Shown piece by piece: positions 38,309 through 47,738 of a DNA stretch of 64,000 bases (positions within the stretch are counted from its first letter, which is position 1; every line of letters begins with the position of its first letter). The stretch comes from Rhynchopus sp. YZ270_cl-10 (Eukaryota; Euglenozoa; Diplonemea; Diplonemida; Diplonemidae): contig OZ037877.1 in the NCBI GenBank assembly GCA_964035575.1, positions 868,001-932,000 of the forward strand. Direction: 5' to 3'. A program made the position numbers and the translations under genes. Below the pieces are notes generated by a model. That model worked only from the letters and a program-made list of their open reading frames with translations. It was not told the DNA's origin and did no database searches.

Positions 38309-40831
38309 ATGGCGCCGAAAAAGGATAACAAGAAGATTGCGGAGGAGATGCAGGCGAAGGCCGCTCTCAAGCCCGGTGGTGTCAGCTATGCACCCTCCTT
38401 CGCGATTACGAAGAACGACGGTGGGGGGGAGTTCCAGACTGCGGGGAAGAAGAACAAGGGAAGGCCCGCTCCGAAGCAGGAGACCGCTGTGGTGGGCGCA
38501 GCAGTGCACCGCCCGACACCTGCCCCTGCACCTACCAGAAAGGGGCCTGCTGTTGTGGTCGGAGCATCTCTTGTTGAGAAGCAGAAGTACACCGCACAGA
38601 AGCCCAAACCTAAGGCACAACCTCAACAGGCAAAACCTGCCCAGGAGCAAGAAGTTGCGTGGACAACCGTCGAAAAGGCAAAGTACGTCCCAAAACCGTC
38701 GAACCACCAGCCAACTCTCCTTGCAGCACGTCAAAACGCGAAGAAGGAGATTAAAAAGCACAACCAAGGTGTTGTTGGGGCAGCACCTCTTGAAAAGACG
38801 CAGGACGAACTGAAACGAGAGCAGAAGGAAGCGAAGAAGAGGATGAAGGAGCTTGAAAAGCAGCGTCTTGCGAAGCAGGCACAGCAGGCCCAGCCGAAAC
38901 AGCAGCAGAAGCAGCAGCACGAAGACCCCAATGCAGGGTTCGTCACTGTCGCGAAGGGAGCCAAACCTACCAAAGGGAAGAAGGGGATCGAAACCTTCGG
39001 CGGGCAAGGACAGTTCCAGAAGTTGCAGAAGAACGACCAACACAAAAGACTCCCCAAGCACCAACAGCAGCGCCAAGTCAACACCATCACAGACGAGGAG
39101 CGACAAGCCATGCTCCGTAAGCAGCACTCTGCGCTTACACAAAAGCCTGCTGACGTTGGTGTTGAGTTCCGTGTGAAGGTCCAGGACAAATGGTACCCAA
39201 TCAAATCACTCCTCGAAACGAACGACTTCGAGCATGCCCCGAAGATGGTCAAGGTCGCAGCTCTTAACAACAAATTCCTGGGCGGGTTCTTCATCTCGAC
39301 AGGCGGGGAAAAGTTCTGGGCCAACGAGCACACCGTCGACGAGCTCTGGATGGCGACCACATACCTCACCGGTATGACTAAGATGCTTGAGGCGAAGGAG
39401 AAGGTGAAGATCACACCGTACTGGGCCACCAAGGGGCAGGACGCCACCGCGACGATGGAGATCAACAGGCCGACCCTCCAGAGTGGCTGCTACCCTACCT
39501 TCACGCTTTCGCACGAACAGAAGCACAGTGCGCAGATGCAGACTGTGACGCCCTCCATCCACCAGTTCTGCGAGTCACTCATTGCAGAGTCGAAGCGCCT
39601 TGAGACCGTGCTCCACAAGATCGACCTCGCTTCCGATGACGTATGTAGAAAGGCAAGGAGAAGTATTTTTGAGATTTTTTTTTTTTTGCGAAATTTTGAA
39701 GTGTTTTTTAATATAAATGGGAGGAGAGTTCAGGGGGGTGCAATGCGTTACTACTTTTTTTTTGAGGGCTTTGAGTATGAGCGCTGGTTTTCCCCCATCT
39801 ATGCCTTCTTTTCGTAAGAAAAAAATGCATATGAAATAATAACTTTCAGTGCGAGAGGCACATCTTCAGGTTTTTTTTTATCGCGTGCAAATTATTCAGC
39901 AAATGTGATGCCACACCCACATCAATGTCTACAGGTCGCTCAGTCCAAGAAGTTCCAGGAGAAGGACTCCGCTAAGAAGCTTGCAGACTTCAGAAGCAAG
40001 CTCCCGAAGAAGCTGGAGGAGAACAGGCAGAACCTGGAGTGGGCGTTCAAGGAGTTTGTCGAGGTATGGTCACATGCTTTACTCATTTGGGTTGCAAGCT
40101 TTTTTCCCCCCTACATTCCCCCATGACCGACTTTTCCCGGATGATGATTTCCCCCCCCCCCATCCTGCCGAGCTTCATTTTTTTTTTTGCTTGAAATGTG
40201 CACGCAGTACATCAGAATGCCCCCCTTTTTTTTCTATTTCTCCAAGGTGAAGACAATGTGAACAGTAAACAGCACTAATACCTACCTCATAAGATGTTGT
40301 AGGTCTCTCTCAATCCTCTCTATCAATATGAATGCGGCATTTCTCTAGATACAGACAAAGAAAAGATATTCGGTTAGAATAAATATGATACAGAGCACAC
40401 CTGGCAAGATTCTTCGAATATTGCCAATTCCAAACATTTGGCCAGGTGCAATCCACATGAACCAATCAAAAGACACTACATGGAGCTCAAGAGACCTCAA
40501 ACCCATATACACGTTTTTTTGGTGTTCCATTCCACCTCGTGTGATCCATGTCTGCTTCATATTAAAATTACGAACTCCGGTTGGGGAAATGACATCATCC
40601 CTGACAACAAACTTGTGGAAGCCAGCGCAGCTGATGCTGTGCGATAACGAATGTGATAAGGTGACTAAGCACAGAGAGGCTTAGGATCATCTAATAAACG
40701 TTTCTATTATTTGAGAACTGTTAAACCACAACAACATACCACAGGCGCACCCCCTCCCTGCTGCGAAGGAAGAAGATGAAGATGAGGAGGACGAAGACGA
40801 GGACGGAGAAGATGAGGATACCGAGGAGTAA
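38309..40831 (+). CDS. Lys/Gln-rich protein with acidic tail, three exons
   Basis: Exons 38309-39640, 39935-40063 and 40745-40831, all phase 0; 515 aa. Residues 1-280 are basic and low complexity (Lys, Gln, Ala, Pro) with coiled-coil Lys/Glu runs at about 170-200. Residues about 285-440 form a folded segment (VEFRVKVQDKWYPIKSLLET, LNNKFLGGFFISTGGEKFWA, NEHTVDELWMATTYLTGMTK). Exon 2 adds an amphipathic helix pair, and exon 3 a 20-residue Glu/Asp run. Basic body plus acidic tail suggests an RNA- or ribosome-associated protein, but the folded domain is not one I can name. Introns start GTATGT and GTATGG and end TCTACAG and CCACAG. Without splicing, the frame would run into A/T-rich intron sequence with low-complexity translation. 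Confidence 0.85.
39641..39934 (+). other. Intron 1 of the K/Q-rich gene
   Basis: 294 bases, GTATGT...TCTACAG. It contains GCGAGAGGCACATCTTCAGG (39848-39867), close to the R1 loop and tail. Confidence 0.8.
40064..40744 (+). other. Intron 2 of the K/Q-rich gene, with an R1 hairpin near its 3' end
   Basis: 681 bases, GTATGG...CCACAG. A complete R1 element lies at 40658-40705, about 40 bases before the acceptor. Confidence 0.8.
40658..40705 (+). repeat. R1 hairpin repeat, intronic
   Basis: Perfect 6-bp stem CTAAGC/GCTTAG around ACAGAGAG, tail ATCATCTAATAAAC. Confidence 0.8.
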
Positions 40832-41612
40832 GCTGCTCACTGCTTTAAAAAAAAACATTTTTTATCGGATTTTTTATATAGTTTTGACGCGCATATGTTC
40901 GCTTTTTTTATTTTTTGTTTTTCTTTGGTGTCTTGCGTCTGCCGATGAACGGGGCGTTTTGCACTTTCAACTTCTCTTTTTTTTTCTGAAGTACAACACC
41001 GCTCTACCACACCTTGAGGGGTGGAGGCAGAGGGTATATCAAGTAGGACAGAAAACTTCGGTTTTTGTGTACAAAGGAACATGGCAAAAACAATGGGAGG
41101 CAATAGTGTGCTTCGCGGGGAAGCAACCTTTTTTTTTTTTTAAAATGAGAAAAGTGTACCACATTCTCGGGTGCACCAACGAATTGCAGCCAAGTTTTCA
41201 AAACAAAATGGGGGGTAAAGGGAAATAAGTGGTCACTCTTCCAACAAAAAGGAATGGCAAAAAAAAAAACAAAAAAAACAGCCCCCTTTTTTACTCACTT
41301 CGTCCCGAAGCTTCTATCCATGGGCAATAGTGAGAGAAAAAGTGTGGGGAATATGTGTTGCATTGCATGATCGTTGCCTGTCTATTAGTTTCAAAAATTT
41401 ATTAAAAAAACCACCCGCGTAAGTTTCCTGAGCATAAAAAGGAATGGCAAAAAAAGTGACAACAAAAAAGGGGGAAAAATGATTTGTAGATCGCTGCAAA
41501 CCTTTTTTGATATAAACAGAAAGACATTCCCCTCCTCCTCCTCCTCCCCATAGTTTTAGAGCTCTTAATTTCCCGCTCAAATTAGCGACTCAGGGTTGGT
41601 GCTCCATTACAG
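40832..41612. other. Intergenic stretch with R6 repeat
   Basis: R6 copy at 40931-40980. A diverged R3-like phrase (CCAAGTTTTCAAAACAAAA) is at about 41190. No gene seen. Confidence 0.5.
40931..40980 (+). repeat. R6 dispersed repeat
   Basis: CTTGCGTCTGCCGATGAACG, then GGGCGTTTTGCACTTTC and a pyrimidine run. Others at 45321, 54850 and 56861. Confidence 0.7.
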
Positions 41613-41731
41613 GCTCTCCCACACTGCGCAAACGGGCAGAGGACCCCAACCGGACCCTACATCACAGGATTCATGACCCTGTGTTCGCAATGATCCCCGT
41701 TCATCTGGCTGATGAGTGGAAGCGGGAGTAG
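41613..41731 (+). pseudogene. Terminal-exon-like coding fragment
   Basis: After CCATTACAG a frame reads SPTLRKRAEDPNRTLHHRIH then DPVFAMIPVHLADEWKRE and stops. The last eight codons are repeated at 26942-26965, where the upstream part is absent. It looks like the end of a real protein-coding exon now embedded in a repeat. Family not recognised. Confidence 0.35.
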
Positions 41732-41870
41732 CACAATATCAGATGTACACCACGAAATGGATTGTAGGACTGCATGGTTGGGTGCCCACCTCCAGTACAG
41801 CCGGTCATGCACCAAAGGTACACTGTTCACGAGAGGGCTTTTGTATTTCAACTCTACTTAATTTGACTCA
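41700..41870 (+). repeat. Repeat shared with 26938-27165
   Basis: Covers the end of the coding fragment, the GGATTGTAGGACTGCATGG block, an R1-like ACGAGAGGGCTTTTGTAT, and TTTCAACTCTACTT, where it joins the SSU rRNA fragment. Confidence 0.75.
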
Positions 41871-42090
41871 ACACGGGGAATTTTACTAGGTCAGGACAAT
41901 GTAAGGATTGACAGATTGAGAGCTCTTTTCTCGATCCATTGTGTGGTGCAGCCGCTCCTGGTTGGTGTGATTTGTCTGGTTGATTCCGTTAACGAACGAG
42001 ATCTGGACCCTTAAATAGGTGAGCCCGTTGTCCTTTTAGGCAATGCGGTCTTCGGACCAAATTGAAACAGGAAGTCCGCCAGCAACACAC
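41857..42090 (+). rRNA. SSU (18S) rRNA fragment, pseudogene-like
   Basis: Reads CTTAATTTGACTCAACACGG, then AAGGATTGACAGATTGAGAG, TTGGTGTGATTTGTCTGG and ATTCCGTTAACGAACGAGAT, the universally conserved helices 28-33 of eukaryotic SSU rRNA. The identity is clear to about 42018 and fades toward 42090, where AACAGG may be the expected continuation. Only about 200 of some 2000 nt are present, and the 5' side joins directly to a dispersed repeat, so this is a displaced fragment and not a working rRNA gene. The TTTTCTCGATCC phrase and GGTTGATTCCG are closer to euglenozoan SSU than to animal or plant SSU as I remember them. Confidence 0.85.
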
Positions 42091-42454
42091 TACACACTCA
42101 TGTTACTCAAATAACCTTCCCCCATCCCTTCTCTCCCCAAACAACTACCCCAAGGATAAGGATAAGTCGTAATCTCATACAAAGTAACGCGCCCTTTTCC
42201 TCTCCAACTCCACGTCTACAAAACTATCAAGCACAATTAAACAGTGCACAAAGCACTTTCGAAACATACAAAAACCATTTTCAAACTCCCCCATCCCTTC
42301 TCTCCCCAACCAACTACCCCAAAACGACCTCACCACCACTAGGCACCCTTCACACACACAGTTGCCTCTCGGCTGATAAAACCTGACCCAATCCTTTTTT
42401 GCTGACCTACCCTACCCCTTTTTGCGGCATATATAAGTAAAAAAAAAACACACA
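42091..42454. other. 5' flank of the UBE2V gene
   Basis: CCCCATCCCTTCTCTCCCCA occurs twice (42121 and 42290), about 170 bases apart, with ACTACCCCAA after each. CATATATAAG at 42429-42438 is TATA-like, 17 bases before the ATG. Confidence 0.5.
42429..42438 (+). promoter_or_regulatory. TATA-like motif
   Basis: CATATATAAG just upstream of the UBE2V ATG. The short distance leaves little room for a leader, so it may be chance. Confidence 0.25.
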
Positions 42455-43921
42455 ATGGCCAACGTGGTTGTCCCGAGGAATTTCAAGCTGATTGATGAGC
42501 TGGAGAAGGCCGAAAAAGACCCATCCTCTGCGGGTATGTGGCACAGCAGTTGCGTACACCTTCCCGATCACTACCTTGATGTTTAAAAAAAAAAGCGAGA
42601 AAGCAAATAACAAAAAAACTTTATAGGGGCGGGGGTGTAAAGGGGAAACCCCCCTTTTTTTGGTTTTTCGCGTGGACATCAGAACCCTCGGGGGAACCGC
42701 GTCAGTCGGTACAGCTGTTCCGTGAACCTCCGCTAGATGGGGGTGGTGTTTCACCGTCACCTTCCGACCCGGCCTTTTCCCTTTGCATATTGCTTTTTCG
42801 ATGTTTCCTTTGCTACAAAACAAAAAAAAACAAAACAAGAGCACAAAGCAAACATACCAAAAACTTCATAAAAACCCATTGAAACCCCCCAACAGGCATC
42901 TCGCTGGGATTAGAAGACTACTCTGATATTTACATGCACAACTGGAACGCAACAATCTTCGGGCCTATGGGTACTGCATTCGAAAACCGTATTTACTCGT
43001 TGAGGATTTACTGCGATGAGTCCTACCCGAACAGGGTATGACATTGCCACCACACAACACCCCCTTTTTTACCTCTTGGGTCTTTTCACCTCAGTCATCA
43101 CACTTTGCAATCTCTCCCGAAGCGAAGAAAGGTTGTTCATTTTTAAAGGGATATGCAAATGTGGATGCATCAATGCAAAACAAAAACGATCAAAACAAGA
43201 AAGAGCGAGAGAGGATACTTTGCCGCCTCATGAAATGAAGGAGGAAATATAAACAAAAATTGATTTTTCTTCATGATCAACACCCCCCCACAGGCGCCGA
43301 AGGTGAAGTTCTTGACAAAGGTGTGCATGGACAGCGTGAACAGCCGTGGCGAAGTGTCACCCGAAAAAGTGCCGATGATGGCCAACTGGAAGCCGGAGTG
43401 CGGGATGATGGAATGTCTTCTGGGAATTAGACAGGTATGGTCTTGAAAATCCACACGGTTTTCATCAACAGATTTTTTGAATACTTGTATTAGTGTAGCC
43501 ACCCTAGAGTGTGCTCCACTATAGATTTTTTTTGCATTTCGGGTTTTGCGATTTTTCGCGACCTTTTTGCGAATGTTTGCGATTTTTCGCGATTTTTTTA
43601 TGACTTTTTTGCGAATATGTGCGAAATTTTGCGATTGTTTGCGATTTTCATTTCGGGTTTTGCGATTTTTGTTCCAGAAAAGTACCCCGGATCACCCCTC
43701 TTCAGGACAAATAGTACATTTTTTAAAGACCACCAAAAAAAGAGTGAAAGTAGAGATTTGCACAAACTGTGGCAACACAACCCGAGGCAACTACACTACT
43801 CTAACAATTTATCAAAAAAACAACAACAACAACATTTATTCAAATCCCCACCTCACCCCTTCAGGAGATGAACGGACGTGAGCGCAAAACCCGCCAGCCT
43901 GCTGAGGGACAGAACTATTAG
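42455..43921 (+). CDS. UBE2V: Ubiquitin-conjugating enzyme E2 variant (UBE2V/MMS2/UEV1), four exons
   Basis: Exons 42455-42533, 42896-43035, 43294-43434 and 43865-43921 join to 138 aa. The first junction splits a Gly codon after its first base; the others are phase 0. The protein starts MANVVVPRNFKLIDELEKAE and runs through SLGLEDYSDIYMHNWNATIF, GPMGTAFENRIYSLRIYC, VKFLTKVCMDSVNSRGEVSP and a C-terminal RQPAEGQNY. These match the UEV family along its full usual length. The catalytic Cys region of true E2s is absent, as expected. UEVs pair with Ubc13 to build Lys63-linked ubiquitin chains in DNA-damage tolerance and signalling. All three introns begin GTATG and end in CAG. Intron 3 carries an R2 repeat. 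Confidence 0.97.
42534..42895 (+). other. UBE2V intron 1
   Basis: 362 bases, GTATGT...CAACAG. Its last 35 bases (AACTTCATAAAAACCCATT) match the sequence following the R2 copy at 56430. Confidence 0.85.
43036..43293 (+). other. UBE2V intron 2
   Basis: 258 bases, GTATGA...CCACAG. No dispersed repeat seen, though TGCCGCCTCATGAAATGAAGG resembles, within its last 18 bases, 7862-7880. Confidence 0.8.
43435..43864 (+). other. UBE2V intron 3 with an R2 repeat
   Basis: 430 bases, GTATGG...CTTCAG. Several GCGATTTTTCGCGA-type palindromes at 43535-43670; R2 copy at 43747-43818, ending 46 bases before the acceptor. Confidence 0.85.
43747..43818 (+). repeat. R2 dispersed repeat, intronic
   Basis: Contains TTTGCACAAACTGTGGCAAC and CCCGAGGCAACTACACTAC. 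Confidence 0.85.
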
Positions 43922-44298
43922 ATAGTCCCCACTGAATCTACCAAAGAAAAACCCCCTTTGAGTAAACAAACTGGCGAGAGAAAAGCAGCTACAACCAGAA
44001 AAAAAGAAAAAACCCCCCCCCAAAACCAAAAATAAAAAGCAAAAAAACACACACACAGAAAAAAAAAGAAAACAAAAATAAGTGTTGTGACTTAGCCAGT
44101 CGGAAGCATTTATTGTATCCGACCGGCCTACCAGATGCACTTTTTTATGCAAGAAGTGCCTCTCCAGGAAAGCCGCGTTCGTCGTGTTTGGGGTATCTTT
44201 GAGGAAAGTACCCAAAAAAAAGAAAAAAAGAAAAAAAGGCCAGGGAAAGGGTGTGGGGGGGGGGAAAAGCAAACGGGCACAAAAATATAAAAAAAAAT

Positions 44299-44350
44299 AT
44301 AGTGGAGTTCATCCTCGGGTGTCTACACTAAATACAACCAAGTTTTCAAA
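44299..44350 (+). repeat. R3 dispersed repeat
   Basis: GAGTTCATCCTCGGGTGTCT, then ACACTAAATACAACCAAG and TTTTCAAA. Confidence 0.8.
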
Positions 44351-45320
44351 TAAAGGCAAAAGCAAAAAAAAAGGGCCATCGTACACCAATGTCTTCACTC
44401 TTTTTTTTCCTGCCTCCCTTTCTCCTTGAAATTGGAGAAAAAATGGGGTTTGATGGAAGTGTGTTGACTATACCATAGTATCGAACCCCCCATTCACATA
44501 AAGCAGTAAAAACCCCTTCTCTCTTTGATTGTTCCCCGCAAGAAGAATGTGCACAAAAAGGCAGATTCATCTTTTTGCAAATTCTCTTATTATATTTACT
44601 CCCGGGAAAAAATAAAAATGCAAGCGCGTGAACAAAAATGAAAAAAAAAGGCGACAAAATGCGAAATCATGGTTGTGTGTTATTTTTTTTTATAAAAAAA
44701 CAAAACAAAAAAAAAAGTCTCTTCTTGCCAACAATGCACACCTGATGGAATATGTCAAGGAAAACAGCAAAGAAATAGAGGGGGGGGAGAAGGGGGGGGA
44801 GAAGGGGGGGGAGGAAATACACTGACAATCACAGCAGAGGATTTACCTACCCGGAAGACTATCTTCGGTGTATACGTTTTTTTCTTTTCTTTTTTTTCGA
44901 CTGAGATGCATTTTAGCACGTTTCAACTACTCTTTTTTGGCCTGTTTATTTTACCTTTTGTTTTTCTTTTTCTTTTTCTTTTTTGCACCACAACACAAAC
45001 GTGATTTCTGCTTTAAGTGGAAGGGAAACTCACGACGAATTTCTGATGATCCTTTCTTTTTGCAGGATCACCAAAATTTTTTGAGATATCTCACCTTCTT
45101 GAAGCAAGCAAAAATAAAAAAAGCGAAACGGGAAAAAAATGGGGGTGGGTGGGGGGTGGAAGTAGTGAGGCATTTTGCAAGGGCAAAAAGCTTCACAAAA
45201 AAAAAACTCTTTTTTTTTTATCTACATTCTGGGGGAATGTGCGGCTTTCTTCAAAAAAAAAAAAAAAGGCTTTCAATCTCCCCTCTTCACTCTCCTTTTC
45301 TCATCTACACTATTTTTCAC

Positions 45321-45370
45321 TACCTGCGTCTGCCGATGAACGGTGTGGCGGTTGTACCTTCAACCTCTCT
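45321..45370 (+). repeat. R6 dispersed repeat
   Basis: ACCTGCGTCTGCCGATGAAC, then a diverged GTGGCGGTTGTACCTTCAAC. Confidence 0.65.
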
Positions 45371-45579
45371 TTTTTTTTTCATTTTACCCTCCCCTCTCAC
45401 CACCCAATGGCACTCTCTCGGGGAGTGTTGGGTATGGGCGGAGATGCCTCCGCTTTGGGTGGAGTCCATCTCGGTGGGGGGGGGTTTAGGGGGGGTCACA
45501 AGGGGAGGACACTGCACTTTTTCAGGGTTTTTTAATTCTACGCGCAGCGCAGTGTCCGACCCCACAAGTCACTACCCAA

Positions 45580-46790
45580 GACCCCCCAGAAAACGTCCTG
45601 GAGGCCCGAAAATACCAAAAATAGTGACCAGAAGTGACCAGAAAATGAAAATTCCGAAAAAAAAAGGGGTCGTGGGACAGGGTTTGTACCTTGCCTATTC
45701 CTATTTTTAAGCACATAAACGAGATATGGCCATGGCAACAGCCCATGACTCATATTTTAGGAAGTAAATGACACATCTCGACTAATATCATCTAATTGCG
45801 TTTGAATACAGCCAAAAGAAGACAAGACGGTCACCTGGCATCTGTATTTTGTGGGTCGTAGTGACCAATGTATACACGCGCTTAGGTACCCACACCATTA
45901 ATAGGCCAGGGAGTGATCAATTTAGGGAGGAAAATTAGTCAGGTGTAAATTATCGAGCAGATCTGCCGTCACTGCCTCACCCGGTCCCTCAGGGTATCTT
46001 CCCTTTAAAAAAAAACACCTCGTATGACTTTCCAGATATTGCAATACCCAATTCCCCCCTTGGTTTTGCAGTTCAGCCTTCAATAGCCCTGTACTAGACA
46101 CGTATATAGGTATCCAGTAATAGACTCGACTAAAGCACCGCCCCGCATCTGCCTCGTCTTCTTTATCTTCTTCAGACCCCACACTCAGATTATTGTGGGA
46201 GGAAAGAGACATCCCTCATGAAGACGGCCAGGCACGCCACAATATATAGCGGCAAGAGCGGGGTGTCCACAAAGCTCACAAGGGCAAGGAACGCCGTATT
46301 GGGAACTTACGCACACTGCTCCAATGTGGCAAGGCCAGACTGCTTGACGACAAGTCGTACGCAATGACCCGCGAGGAGGACGCGTGGGAGGCCCAATACC
46401 ACACACGTCACTTTCCTCCCCTTTTCGCGTGTTTTCTTAAACTCAATCTCCCCAGGACTTGCAGAATCGCCTCTGAGGACACCTTCAGCAGGCCCATTCC
46501 ACAGTGGATATGGCGCTTTGCCTTTGCTGCCATTCCACTGCGCCTACACAAGAATTTTAGAGCGGACTTGGCGTAGAACTGCAAATCTAGTGCCCCCGGC
46601 ACTTTTCCCACCCTCTCACTGCCTCCCAACGGTGTTTTTAATGGGTTTTGATTGCACCCCGATTTGAAAGGTGCCAAAGTACAAACCCTGTCCCAGGCCG
46701 TTTTTTTTTTTTTGAAAATTTCGAATTAGACCCCCACAAGTGCTCAGAAGTGTCCAAAACCAGGCGGAATTGAATTGTAGGTCACCCGGG
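45580..46790. mobile_element. Large diverged foldback (about 1.2 kb)
   Basis: GGGACAGGGTTTGTACCTTG at 45675-45694 is matched in inverted orientation by CAAAGTACAAACCCTGTCCC at 46675-46694, with A-rich arm sequence continuing outward on both sides. The interior holds a 96-codon minus-strand frame. No clear target duplication. Confidence 0.5.
45922..46212 (-). CDS. Small ORF (96 aa) within the foldback
   Basis: ATG-initiated: MSLSSHNNLSVGSEEDKEDE, then CFSRVYYWIPIYVSSTGLLK and LQNQGGNWVLQYLESHTRCF. Acidic start, aromatic-rich middle. No family recognised; codon use is less biased than that of the clear host genes. It may be an element-encoded protein or chance. Confidence 0.25.
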   Translation of the reverse strand: MSLSSHNNLSVGSEEDKEDEADAGRCFSRVYYWIPIYVSSTGLLKAELQNQGGNWVLQYLESHTRCFFLKGRYPEGPGEAVTADLLDNLHLTNFPP

Positions 46791-46883
46791 GACCATATTT
46801 TCTGGTTTTTCAGGGTGATGTCCATTTTTTTCTCAAAAAAAAATTTTTTTGGTCGGGGTCCTCACTTTTAACGTGGGATGTGA

Positions 46884-47738
46884 CCCCCCCCTAGGCATAG
46901 GTGCCCGCCGAGTCGTTTTTGGGCGAGTTGTCGGAACTTTACGATTTCACCTAACAACTCGCCCAAAACTCGGACAACTCGGCCACAACTCGCCCTATAC
47001 TCGGCACAACTCGGCCACAACTCGGCCACAACTCGCCCATTTATACAGGCAAAAACATACAGGGATGGGAGGTGACGTTGTAAGGTTACACACATGTAAC
47101 GTTGGTACAACACATAATCTCAAGAAAAACAACCAGGGCTAAGGCCAAACGCCACTCATTACATGCACCTTGTCATATGACTAGTCATAGGTGGTAACTA
47201 GGTCGCGGTGGTCCATGGGCCACCGTGCACTTTTGGTAATTGCTGGGGGGAATGGGATATACTCCGTACATGGATACACACAGAACACACGGTTCCCCAG
47301 ACATCTGTCAGGCAATCACTGATTCACTTCACACAGGTCGGGCAGGCGCTGCCTGCCCATCCTCTTTTCCTGTCTGCTATCGATTCCAGGTTCACAACGT
47401 TCACACGTTTAGTCAAAATGCTTTGGGCGACGACTTCCTTTGGGATACACAAAACCACACAAAGCGCACATTCACAGACCAGCTGTGAAGCGTGGGATGC
47501 ACGAGATAAAACGTGATGTGGTGTACCTGTGTACCTGTGTACCTGTGTACCTGTGTACCTGTGTACCTGTGTACCTGTGTACCTGTGTACCTGTGTACCT
47601 GTGTACCTGTGTTTTTGTAGCCATAAAAAATCCCAAAAAAAAACAACTCGCCCAAAAAAAATGGGCGAGTTGTTGGCCGAATTTGGGCGAGTTGCCGAGT
47701 TGTTTTAACTCGCCGGGCACCTATGCCTAGGGGGGGGG
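46884..47738. mobile_element. TIR element with subterminal GGGCGAGTTGT repeats
   Basis: Ends CCCCCCCCTAGGCATAGGTG and its complement, continuing CCCGCCGAGT versus CCCGGCGAGT. Inside both ends, many copies of CAACTCGGC and CAACTCGCCC lie in opposite orientations (46960-47045 and 47642-47715). Length 855 bp. It contains an 8-bp minisatellite. No coding sequence and no clear target duplication. Confidence 0.85.
47519..47612. repeat. 8-bp minisatellite, about 12 units
   Basis: Unit GTACCTGT, essentially perfect, inside the TIR element near its right end. Confidence 0.95.

Larger units (their letters stand above)
43922..45540. other. Intergenic stretch with R3 and R6 repeats
   Basis: R3 copy at 44299-44350 and R6 at 45321-45370. 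Homopolymer rich. No gene seen. Confidence 0.55.

Noticed and set aside
38249-39465. Minus-strand frames of 244 and 297 codons rich in Leu or Phe/Cys
   Set aside because: Antisense of the Lys/Gln-rich gene, whose intron-exon structure is consistent on the + strand.
41706-41760. Hammerhead-ribozyme-like core: CTGATGAG, a GTGG/CCAC stem and CGAAA in the repeat at 26940 and 41706
   Set aside because: The stem II loop would be about 29 nt, I could not find a complementary stem III with a cleavage triplet or a stem I partner, and both halves overlap coding-like sequence that explains them.
42429-42438. TATA box as evidence for a conventional Pol II promoter
   Set aside because: Only 17 bases from the ATG and surrounded by AT-rich sequence; kept as a low-confidence motif only.
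43747-43818. R2 read as a GATA-type zinc finger (Ile-Cys-Thr-Asn-Cys-Gly-Asn-Thr-Thr)
   Set aside because: Only about 23 residues, and one- to two-base indels between copies destroy the frame.
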